This document shows positions 1 to 7,229 of a stretch of 64,000 bases of DNA, piece by piece (within the stretch, counting starts at the first letter, position 1; each line of letters starts with the position of its first letter). The translations under genes were made by a program, and so were the position numbers. The notes beneath the pieces were generated by a model that was not told where the DNA came from, made no database searches, and worked only from the letters and a program-made list of their open reading frames with translations. The stretch spans positions 1-64,000 of the forward strand of contig NZ_QUEP01000015.1 of the NCBI RefSeq assembly GCF_003478035.1, read 5' to 3'. The stretch comes from Clostridium sp. OF03-18AA (lineage in GTDB: Bacteria; Bacillota; Clostridia; Lachnospirales; Lachnospiraceae).

Positions 1-5
1 AATGA

Positions 6-41
6 GCTGCCGCACGTTAGTGCGACAGCCCCTTCTTTTTT
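6..41 (+). terminator. Rho-independent terminator of a gene left of the window
   Basis: A 10-bp stem (6-15 with 20-29, one mismatch) and a GTTA loop are followed by CCCTTC and six T residues on the plus strand. The T-run lies on the plus side, so it should end a plus-strand transcript that starts outside the window. Confidence 0.7.
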
Positions 42-54
42 GCAATTTAGAAAG

Positions 55-91
55 CTGCCTGCTTCGATTGCGAAAAGCAATCAGCAGGCAG
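55..91 (-). terminator. Hairpin after the activase gene, probable terminator
   Basis: Arms 55-63/83-91 are perfect 9-mers and continue as a second perfect 6-bp stem (66-71/77-82) around a GAAAA loop. It sits 33 bases beyond the stop of the minus-strand activase gene. The downstream minus-strand bases (CTTTCTAAATT) are only moderately T-rich, so termination may be partial. Confidence 0.55.
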
Positions 92-123
92 TCAAATCGG
101 ATCGCAGATATCCATTGATGAAA

Positions 124-3100
124 TTACATGGTTGCCTCGTTCTTTTCCGCTTCCTGCTCCCTCGCATTCATGATCAGCATCTGAAGCCGGTTTTCGATGT
201 TTGCGAAGCTGACATCCGGATCGTAGTCGAGCGGAAGGATCTGGACGTCCGGGTAGAGCTCCTTTAAGCGCTTGGAGATTCCGCGGCCGACGACGTGGTT
301 TGGCAGACAGCCGAACGGCTGCAGGATCACGAAGGCACGGCAGCCGTGGGCGGCATGGTGCAGGATCTCTCCCGGGATCAGGACGCCCTCTCCGGCATCG
401 AAGGTGTGGTGGATGATCGGATCACTTTCCTTTACGAGCTCCGGAAGGCGCACCGCCGGGCGGTCGTAGAGAGGGTGAGCACTCGCGATCTTGTCCGCCG
501 CATCGTGGGCGAGATCAAAGAAGAGATCCGCCATCCGGTACCAGAGCTTTTCCTGGAGCGGCTTATGTAAATGATACTCACGGACCTGCATATCCCGGTA
601 GAAGTAGGATTTCTGGATGACATCGGACATTCTCGCCTCGATGATTTCGAAGCCGTTCTGCTCTAAAAACGCCTCGATGTCATGGTTTGCACCCGGGTGG
701 AAGTTTAAGAGGTACTCCCCGACGATCAGGACGGTCGGTCTCGGATGAGAGCGGTCATACGGAACCTGTTTCATGATCCCGATCGCCTTTGCGAAGCCGT
801 GTTTTGCGCCGTTTACGCCATGCCTGGAAAGTCCGTTGATCACAGCGTCCATCGCCTGCTCAAAGGCGGCATCGGCACTTCCTTTTGTAAGCTCATAAGG
901 ACGGATCTTCCGGAGCAGTTCCTCCAAAATATCGATCATCGGAAGCGCGTAGGCGATCCGGAGCGCGGAGAGGAGATTTAAGCGGAATCCCGGATGGAGG
1001 TTATGGAAATCCGCATCGTCGTTTGTGAGGATCGGAACATCGGAAAATCCTGCGTCATCGAGCGCCTTTCTTAAAAGTGCACTGTAATGCGTCAGACGGC
1101 AGTCGCCGATATATTTTCCGGTTGCGATCGCGACATCTTTTCCATCGTATTTTCCACTCTTTAAAGCGGCGAGCGCTTCACCGATCACGATCTGGGCAGG
1201 GAAGCAGATGTCATTGTGGACATATTTTTTGCCGAGACGGATCGCCTCGTCCCGCCCGATCGGCAGCGGCTCCGCGCGGAGCCCCTGTTTTTCCATCGTT
1301 GCCGACATGACGCGGCAGAACGCGTGGGAGGTATTCGGGATCAGAACGATGCGCTCTTTTCTGTCTTTCTTCTCGTACTTTACCGGGTACGGATCCGTGA
1401 GGGCATGGACCGGAGCTTTCTCGTGCTTTTCTCTCTGCATCCGGACTGTCTCGATAAAGGACCGGACACGGATCCGGAGCGGTCCCTGGATCTCACTCTC
1501 GTCGAGCTTTAAGACGAGCGGGATCTTCCCGGATACCTGTTTCATGAGGCGGATGATCTCATCGGAGAGGTAGGCGTCATGGCCGCAGCCGAAGCTTACG
1601 ATCTGGACATATTCCAGGTGTGGATTTTCAGCGGCAATGACAGCGGATCCGAGCATTCTCGCATGGTAGTTGTTGACGACATCGAGACGGCTGTTGGTGA
1701 GATCCACGTCGTTGACGCCCGGAACGGCATCTGCGGTGAGGACCGGGATGCCGAGACTCGTGAACATCTCCGGAAGGTTGTGGTTCACTAACGGATCATT
1801 CTGATACGGTCTCGAGGCGAGGATCACGGCGTAGCGGTTCTCCTCCGTGACCTGCTTTAAGATCCGTTCGCCTTCTGCTAAGAGCTCCTGGTGGAAGGAA
1901 TCCTCCGCCATGTCGGCATAGCGGATCGCCTCTTTGATCTCGGATTCCGGGACTCCATAAGTCTCATGGATATATTTTGTGAGCTGCTCATTCCGGTCTT
2001 CTTTCGTGTACCAATGGAACAGCGGATTGTCAAACGGGATCCCGAATACATGCTCCGGATTGTCGGAGTTTTTGATGACGAGCGGATATCCCTTTACGAT
2101 CGCACACATCCATTCACTCGTCTTTTCCTTGTTTTCCGACTGGACGGAGGTGATGGACGGCATGAAGATCCGGTCCACATGCATGTTCGCGAGACTGCGG
2201 ATATGTCCGTGGACGAGCTTCGCCGGGAAGCAGACCGTATCGGAGGCAACCGCGGAAAGTCCCGACTCGTAGAGCTTGTGGCTGCTCGGGGCGGACACAC
2301 GGACGGTAAAGCCGAGAGAGCGGAAAAATGTGGACCAGAACGGCATGGTCTCCCAGAAGGAGAGGACACGCGGGATCCCGATCACAAGATTCCTGGAGGT
2401 TACGTGTTCCGGGACCGGGTAATCTTTCCACAGCAGGGATTCCCGGAGTTTGTAGCAGTTCGGGACTTTGTCACGCTTTTCCATGCGCTCGCGCTGAAGT
2501 TTCTGAACAGCCGGATCTTTCGGGTCTCCGAGGACCTCTCCGCGCTCACAGCGGTTGTTGGTGACCCAGGACTGGCCGTTCGGGAAGCGGACGATCGTTC
2601 GTTTGCAGTGGTTCGTGCAGAACGGGCACGGGGCATTCGCCTCCTGGGTGTAGGAGAAGGAATCCATTGCGTCGAGTCCGATAAAGGTCCGCTTCTTCGT
2701 TCCATCCGCCATCGCCTCTTTTGTGAGGATCGCGGCGCCGATCGCACCCATCATACCCGGATACGGGGCGCGTACGATGGTCTTTCCGGTGTACTGTTCA
2801 AATGCGCGCAGAACGGCGTCATTCCGGAAGGTTCCGCCCTGGACCATGATGTGATCCCCGAGAGAGTCGAGGTTTGAGATCCGGATGACCTTCGTGAAGA
2901 CATTCTCGATGATGGAACGGCAGAGACCGGCCATGATATCTTCCGGCTTTTTCCCGTTTCTCTGCTCGGTGACGATGCTGCTGTTCATGAAAACGGTGCA
3001 GCGGCTGCCGAGGACCGCCGGATTTTTCGAGGAAAAGGCGGCGTCTGCGATCTCCGTCACCGGGATCTTCAACGTGGAAGCGAAGTTTTCCAGGAAGGAA

Positions 3101-4539
3101 CCGCAGCCGGAGGAACATGCCTCGTTGACGAGAATATTCGTGATGATGCCGTGGTCGAGCCAGATGGCCTTCATGTCCTGGCCGCCGATATCGAGAAGAA
3201 ACGTGATGTCCGGCATGTACTGGAACGCGGCTCTCGCATGGGCAACCGTCTCGACGACATGGTATTCGGTGGAAAATGCCCTGGAGAATAAAAGTTCACC
3301 GTATCCGGTGGAGCCGCAGCCTAAGATCTCCAGAGTTACGCCCGCATCGCGGTAACGGTTCCGCATGGTGATCAGGGCATTTTTTGCGACGGTCAGCGGA
3401 TCGCCCTGGTTGGAGGCGTAGAAGAAGTCGAGAAGCTTTCCGTCATCGCCCATTAGGACAAATTTTGTCGTGGTACTGCCGGAGTCGATGCCGAGCCATG
3501 CGCGGATGGTCGTTCCGGGTGTGAGTGCTGCCGGAGTGAAGTCTCCCTTCGGATGTTCTTTTAAGAAGGTGTCATGTTCCTCTTTGGAGGAGAAGAAGAG
3601 CGGGGCTACATGTTCCTGACCGGAATGCTGATTTTTCTTCGCGTCCTCCTGGACCTGTTCCAGGAGGGAGACCCACTCAGTGAGCGGAAGGAAGGTGACC
3701 GGAGCGTCCGAGGCTTCCGGATCTGCCTCTTTGAACATGCCGTTTAAGGAGAGTGCTGCACCGTAGGCGACCATGATCTCCGGGTGTTCCGGGACTAGGC
3801 GCTCGTTTTCTTTCAGGTTCAGACGTTCAGAGAAGACATCGATCAGCTTCGGGTTGAAGGTCAGCGGACCTCCCTCAAAGACGACCGGAGGTTTGATATC
3901 GAGTCCCTGTGCAAGTCCGCCGATCGTCTGTTTGGCGATCGCGTGGAAGGAGGAGAGGGCGATATCAGCTTTTGCGACTCCCTGGTTTAAGAGCGGCTGG
4001 ATATCGGTTTTTGCGTAGACGCCGCAGCGCCCGGAGATATCGTAGACGCAGGTTCCCTTGCAGGCAAGTTCGTTCATTTTTTCCGGCGGGGTCTGGAGAA
4101 TGGAAGCAACTTCGTCGATGAAGGCGCCGGTTCCTCCGGCACAGCTTCCGTTCATGCGCATGTCGGCGACGTTTAACGCGCCGGTTTTTGAATCCGTCTT
4201 GAAGAAGATGATCTTTGCATCCTGGCCGCCGAGTTCGATGGCGGTGCCGACGGTCTCGTATGTCTTCTTTAACGCGATGGAGTTTGCGACAACTTCCTGG
4301 ATATAAGGGGTATCGGCTGCTTCTGCGACTGGTTTTGCCCCGGAGCCGGTGAGTATGATCCTGGCTTTTGTGTCAGGAAATTTTTCTGCCGCCTGCCGGA
4401 TCGCGAAGAGGACGCTTGCAAGCTGATCTGCGTGGTGGCGGCGGTAGTCAGAGTATAAGAGTGATTCGGTCGTCTTGTCGAGGACCGTGATTTTTGTAGT
4501 GGTGGAACCGACATCGATTCCGATGAGTAATTGTTTCAT
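124..4539 (-). CDS. Giant acyl-CoA dehydratase activase (BadF/BcrA ATPase x2 + DUF2229 + HgdB-like)
   Basis: A 1471-residue protein of the 2-hydroxyacyl-CoA dehydratase activase superfamily. Two ASKHA ATPase domains are visible: the first opens with GIDVGSTTTK near residue 5, the second with GIDSGSTTTKF near residue 350. Each has a later glycine-rich CSGGTGAF- or CSSGCGSF-type segment whose cysteines would bridge the dimer [4Fe-4S] cluster. A DUF2229-like domain with a CPFCTNHC cysteine cluster follows, then a C-terminal HgdB-like region. Family members use ATP to drive low-potential electron transfer to a dehydratase; the substrate of these giant fusions is not settled. I start at ATG 4539 because the motif lies right after it; the frame stays open upstream to 4680 but that stretch contains the promoter. 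No separate dehydratase subunits are adjacent. Confidence 0.9.
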   Translation of the reverse strand: MKQLLIGIDVGSTTTKITVLDKTTESLLYSDYRRHHADQLASVLFAIRQAAEKFPDTKARIILTGSGAKPVAEAADTPYIQEVVANSIALKKTYETVGTAIELGGQDAKIIFFKTDSKTGALNVADMRMNGSCAGGTGAFIDEVASILQTPPEKMNELACKGTCVYDISGRCGVYAKTDIQPLLNQGVAKADIALSSFHAIAKQTIGGLAQGLDIKPPVVFEGGPLTFNPKLIDVFSERLNLKENERLVPEHPEIMVAYGAALSLNGMFKEADPEASDAPVTFLPLTEWVSLLEQVQEDAKKNQHSGQEHVAPLFFSSKEEHDTFLKEHPKGDFTPAALTPGTTIRAWLGIDSGSTTTKFVLMGDDGKLLDFFYASNQGDPLTVAKNALITMRNRYRDAGVTLEILGCGSTGYGELLFSRAFSTEYHVVETVAHARAAFQYMPDITFLLDIGGQDMKAIWLDHGIITNILVNEACSSGCGSFLENFASTLKIPVTEIADAAFSSKNPAVLGSRCTVFMNSSIVTEQRNGKKPEDIMAGLCRSIIENVFTKVIRISNLDSLGDHIMVQGGTFRNDAVLRAFEQYTGKTIVRAPYPGMMGAIGAAILTKEAMADGTKKRTFIGLDAMDSFSYTQEANAPCPFCTNHCKRTIVRFPNGQSWVTNNRCERGEVLGDPKDPAVQKLQRERMEKRDKVPNCYKLRESLLWKDYPVPEHVTSRNLVIGIPRVLSFWETMPFWSTFFRSLGFTVRVSAPSSHKLYESGLSAVASDTVCFPAKLVHGHIRSLANMHVDRIFMPSITSVQSENKEKTSEWMCAIVKGYPLVIKNSDNPEHVFGIPFDNPLFHWYTKEDRNEQLTKYIHETYGVPESEIKEAIRYADMAEDSFHQELLAEGERILKQVTEENRYAVILASRPYQNDPLVNHNLPEMFTSLGIPVLTADAVPGVNDVDLTNSRLDVVNNYHARMLGSAVIAAENPHLEYVQIVSFGCGHDAYLSDEIIRLMKQVSGKIPLVLKLDESEIQGPLRIRVRSFIETVRMQREKHEKAPVHALTDPYPVKYEKKDRKERIVLIPNTSHAFCRVMSATMEKQGLRAEPLPIGRDEAIRLGKKYVHNDICFPAQIVIGEALAALKSGKYDGKDVAIATGKYIGDCRLTHYSALLRKALDDAGFSDVPILTNDDADFHNLHPGFRLNLLSALRIAYALPMIDILEELLRKIRPYELTKGSADAAFEQAMDAVINGLSRHGVNGAKHGFAKAIGIMKQVPYDRSHPRPTVLIVGEYLLNFHPGANHDIEAFLEQNGFEIIEARMSDVIQKSYFYRDMQVREYHLHKPLQEKLWYRMADLFFDLAHDAADKIASAHPLYDRPAVRLPELVKESDPIIHHTFDAGEGVLIPGEILHHAAHGCRAFVILQPFGCLPNHVVGRGISKRLKELYPDVQILPLDYDPDVSFANIENRLQMLIMNAREQEAEKNEATM

Positions 4540-4651
4540 ATATTTGATCTTTCGTGATAGTGATTTATCGGGTCTGCACCGACAGAAAGAAAAAGGGCAT
4601 AAACCCGTTTCGTACCTGGATTTACGCCGATTTCTACACGATGCTGGTGAT

Positions 4652-4680
4652 ATTTTAGCGCTGGATTTTTTAAAAGTCAA
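4652..4680 (-). promoter_or_regulatory. Sigma-70 type promoter for the activase gene
   Basis: On the minus strand TTGACT (4680-4675) and TAAAAT (4657-4652) are separated by exactly 17 bases. This predicts a transcript start near 4645 and a leader of about 105 bases. Confidence 0.65.
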
Positions 4681-4739
4681 GGAAATAGGTGCGAGGGAAG
4701 CGTTAAAAACGTGTTAAGAAGTGATTGGCTTCGGGCGGG

Positions 4740-4940
4740 GCCGGTGAGTTTCCGCTCAGGAGTGCAAGGTGATCGCGGGAAGGTTCCTCTAGGCTTGCAG
4801 GAGACTGCTAAGGGCGAATGCCAGGTGACACAACTCGCTGCGCTCAAACAAGTGTCACCTGGCATTCAACGCATTCTCCCGCGAGCCAAGAGGAAGCCAG
4901 ATCCCGTGATCAAGGCACTCCTGATCGGAAGCTCACCGGC
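4740..4940. repeat. 200-bp imperfect palindrome (giant stem-loop or MITE-like element)
   Basis: The two ends begin and close with GCCGGTGAG / CTCACCGGC, and the arms match imperfectly over about 90 bases each. The innermost 16 bp are perfect (4816-4831 with 4852-4867) around a 20-base loop. The arms share CTCAGGAGTGC and TTCCTCT blocks. It lies between the activase promoter and the MATE gene and encodes nothing convincing. It could be a mobile MITE-like insertion or a structured RNA; the sequence alone does not decide. Confidence 0.75.
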
Positions 4941-5038
4941 TGCAGGCGCATTGACCGCAGGATAAGGTGGGAGGGATAGGTGAAGACTGTGGTTTTAGCT
5001 GCGGTACAGGGGAAAATCGGCATACTATGATTTACGTG

Positions 5039-5126
5039 AACAATGAGCCAAGGTCTGCGCTTGCGTGAGACATTGGCGACTGTCGCGATAACAAGGGGAA
5101 ACTCGCGAAGCGTGTTTTCACTTGTT
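5039..5126 (+). repeat. Dispersed intergenic repeat, copy A
   Basis: It shares a roughly 52-base core (AACAAYGAGCCAARGTC, then GCGCTTGCG, GAGAC, CGACTGTCGCGATA) with copies at 47134-47185 (opposite strand) and 48961-49049. Copies A and C also share a tail running from AACAAGGGG to TTTTCACTTGTT, whose ends can pair. All copies are intergenic, and the -35 box of the MATE promoter overlaps the end of this one. Confidence 0.8.
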
Positions 5127-5153
5127 GAAGTTTCATGGAAAATCCAGTATAAT
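5125..5153 (+). promoter_or_regulatory. Promoter for the MATE gene
   Basis: TTGAAG (5125-5130) and TATAAT (5148-5153) are separated by 17 bases and lie 35 bases before the start codon. The -35 box is the last part of repeat copy A, so the repeat supplies half of this promoter. Confidence 0.7.
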
Positions 5154-5187
5154 TTTGGAAGATTATGATACTTTTGGAGGGGGTTTT

Positions 5188-6546
5188 ATGAGCCGGACAA
5201 GTATGGATATGACGCGGGGATCTTTGAAGAAACAGATCCTGTTTTTCAGTATTCCGCTGATGCTTTCGAATTTGCTGCAGGTTCTGTTCAACATGTCGGA
5301 TATTGCGGTGATCGGGCAGTTTGCGGGGGCGATGTCTCTGGGGGCGGTTGGTTCTACGACGACGTTGATCTCGATGTATACGGGATTTCTGATCGGACTT
5401 TCCGGTGGGATCAATGTGCTGACGGCGCTTTATATCGGGGCGAGGAACCGGAAGTCGGTTTCGGAGACGGTACATTCGGCGTTTCTTGTCAGCCTGGTGG
5501 TCGGATTGATCCTGCTGATTTTGGGAGTTTCTACATCGCGCGGTGTGCTGGTGCTTTTAAATACGAAGGAGGAGCTGATCGACAAGGCCGCTCTGTACAT
5601 CCGGATCTATTTCCTGGGGATTCCGGCGCTTGCGCTTTATAATTTCGGAAACGCGGTGTTCAGTGCGGCCGGGGATACGGGGCGTCCGCTGAGATATCTG
5701 TTTTTGTCGGGGATCGTGAATGTGATCCTGAATCTGTTTTTTGTGATCGTCTGTAAGCTTGATGTAGTTGGAGTGGCGCTTGCGAGTGCGTTGTCTCAGT
5801 GCCTTTCGGCGTTTCTGATCGTGATGGCATTGTTCCGGAGTCATGAAGATTTCGGACTGCATCTTGCAAAGCTCCGGCTTTCGAAGGATAAGGCGCAGGC
5901 GATCCTGCGGCTCGGGATCCCATCTGGTTTTCAGAATGCGATCTTCGGGATCGCAAATCTGTTTGTCCAGCTCGGCGTCAATTCTTTCAGTGCCGTGATG
6001 GTAGCGGGAAATTCCGCGGCGGCGAATGCGGATGCGCTGATCTACGATGTGATGGCGGCGTTTTATACGGCCTGCGCGAGCTTTATGGGGCAGAACTACG
6101 GCTCCGGAAACAAAAAGCGTGTGCGGGACAGTTATTTTGTGAGTCTTGCATATTCATTCGGGATCGGACTTGCGATGGGACTTCTTCTCGTCGTGTTCGG
6201 AAAGCAGTTCCTGTCCTTATTTACGAATGACCCGGAAGTCATGGCAGCGGGAATGAAGCGCCTGACGATCATGGGATTTTCCTATGGGATCTCCGCGTTC
6301 ATGGACTGCACGATCGCGGCATCCCGGGCACTCGGAAAGAGTCTGGCACCGATGGTCATCGTGATCTTGGGTTCCTGCGTATTCCGGATCGCGTGGGTCT
6401 ATACGGTCTTTGCGTATTTTCAGACGATCCCGTCCCTGTATCTGCTTTACAGCTGTTCCTGGTCGCTCACGGCGATCGCGGAGATCCTGTATTTTGTACA
6501 TGCGTACCGGAGGGCGATGGAGAAGATCGCGGAAACGCGGAGCTGA
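5188..6546 (+). CDS. MATE family efflux transporter
   Basis: A 452-residue integral membrane protein of about 12 hydrophobic segments. The opening (MTRGSLKKQILFFSIPLML, then a LFNMSDIAVIG segment) is characteristic of the multidrug and toxic compound extrusion family, which exports cationic compounds with Na+ or H+ antiport. I chose ATG 5188 because GGAGGGGG lies six bases upstream; an in-frame ATG at 5122 falls inside the promoter. The length is normal for the family. No regulator gene is adjacent and the substrate cannot be read from the sequence. Confidence 0.93.
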   Translation: MSRTSMDMTRGSLKKQILFFSIPLMLSNLLQVLFNMSDIAVIGQFAGAMSLGAVGSTTTLISMYTGFLIGLSGGINVLTALYIGARNRKSVSETVHSAFLVSLVVGLILLILGVSTSRGVLVLLNTKEELIDKAALYIRIYFLGIPALALYNFGNAVFSAAGDTGRPLRYLFLSGIVNVILNLFFVIVCKLDVVGVALASALSQCLSAFLIVMALFRSHEDFGLHLAKLRLSKDKAQAILRLGIPSGFQNAIFGIANLFVQLGVNSFSAVMVAGNSAAANADALIYDVMAAFYTACASFMGQNYGSGNKKRVRDSYFVSLAYSFGIGLAMGLLLVVFGKQFLSLFTNDPEVMAAGMKRLTIMGFSYGISAFMDCTIAASRALGKSLAPMVIVILGSCVFRIAWVYTVFAYFQTIPSLYLLYSCSWSLTAIAEILYFVHAYRRAMEKIAETRS

Positions 6547-6737
6547 CAGGGGGTGTTGAGCGGGAGATGATTCTTGTTTGGATGGCTGGAAGATGGGTGA
6601 TAGAAAGAGCGTAATAACTCGGAATTTACAGGAAGTGTGACAAGAAAGCCAAAACGGTATACTGGGAAAAAAAGATTAAGAAAAGAATAAAGAGCTGGTT
6701 TTAATTGTAAAATTTATGGGGAACTAACATCAGCTTA

Positions 6738-6765
6738 TTGACATAAATATAAAAATAAGTATAAT
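6738..6765 (+). promoter_or_regulatory. Consensus promoter of the metal cassette
   Basis: TTGACA (6738-6743) and TATAAT (6760-6765) are both perfect consensus, with a 16-base spacer. The -10 box overlaps the CadC operator-like palindrome, the arrangement expected for repression by occlusion. Confidence 0.8.
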
Positions 6766-6796
6766 AATAGTTGAGTAATTGTTCAACTATTATTAT
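6761..6796 (+). promoter_or_regulatory. CadC/ArsR-type operator palindrome
   Basis: Perfect 14-bp arms (6761-6774 and 6783-6796) surround GTAATTGT. The core TTGA-n8-TCAA layout overlaps the -10 box and the expected start site. The dyad lies directly before the CadC-like gene, so I infer autorepression that is relieved by metal. Confidence 0.8.
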
Positions 6797-6810
6797 TTTG
6801 AGGTGAATAT

Positions 6811-7170
6811 ATGTCAAAAACGTCTTATATTTGTAATTGCGATGTAATTCATGAGGATATTGTGAATGATGTGAAATCCAAGATGCAGCCAAAAGATGAT
6901 TATATCCAGTTGGCTTCTTTGTTTAAGCTATTTGGAGATGGAACCAGAGTACAAATCTTACACGCTCTAGAACAGAGTGAGATGTGTGTATGTGATCTTG
7001 CAGTGCTACTGGGGGTAACAAAATCTGCAATTTCGCATCAGTTAAAGGCATTACGCCTAGCGAATCTGGTAAAATTCCGTAAAGAAGCACAGATAGTTTA
7101 CTACTCGCTGGCAGATGATCATGTGAAAGAGATTATTGACAAGGGATTTGAGCATCTTTGGCAGAAATAA
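6811..7170 (+). CDS. cadC: CadC-type ArsR/SmtB metal-sensing repressor
   Basis: A 119-residue winged-helix repressor. Cysteines sit at positions 8, 10, 59 and 61. The last two form the CVC motif at the start of the first HTH helix, and the set closely matches the Cd/Pb/Zn site of plasmid CadC (Cys7, 11, 58, 60). A C-terminal cluster (Asp103, His104, Glu114, His115) resembles the second, zinc-type site. The recognition helix is around SAISHQLKALR. It is the first gene of a low-GC cassette, with a perfect promoter and a 14-bp palindrome immediately upstream and GAGGTGA as ribosome binding site. Cd, Pb or Zn are the likely inducers by family analogy. Confidence 0.9.
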   Translation: MSKTSYICNCDVIHEDIVNDVKSKMQPKDDYIQLASLFKLFGDGTRVQILHALEQSEMCVCDLAVLLGVTKSAISHQLKALRLANLVKFRKEAQIVYYSLADDHVKEIIDKGFEHLWQK

Positions 7171-7184
7171 TATTTTTTAACATT

Positions 7185-7209
7185 ATAGTTGAGTAATTGA
7201 ACAATTAAA
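7185..7209 (+). promoter_or_regulatory. Second CadC operator-like site before the ATPase gene
   Basis: Fifteen bases (7185-7199, ATAGTTGAGTAATTG) are identical to the left and centre of the first operator, and TAATTG/CAATTA forms a short dyad. It occupies the 59-base gap between the repressor and ATPase genes. I see no good -35/-10 pair there, so it may be a secondary repressor site or a duplicated relic. Confidence 0.5.
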
Positions 7210-7229
7210 CAAATTATAAGGAGATTATC

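Noticed and set aside
1891..2877. A 328-codon open frame on the plus strand inside the activase gene
   Set aside because: It is antisense to a strongly supported conserved protein, is rich in Arg/Asp/His as shadow frames are in this composition, has no ribosome site and matches no domain.
4711..4965. 84-codon frame across the 200-bp palindrome
   Set aside because: It is simply the palindrome read through; the protein would be self-complementary-derived and has no ribosome site.
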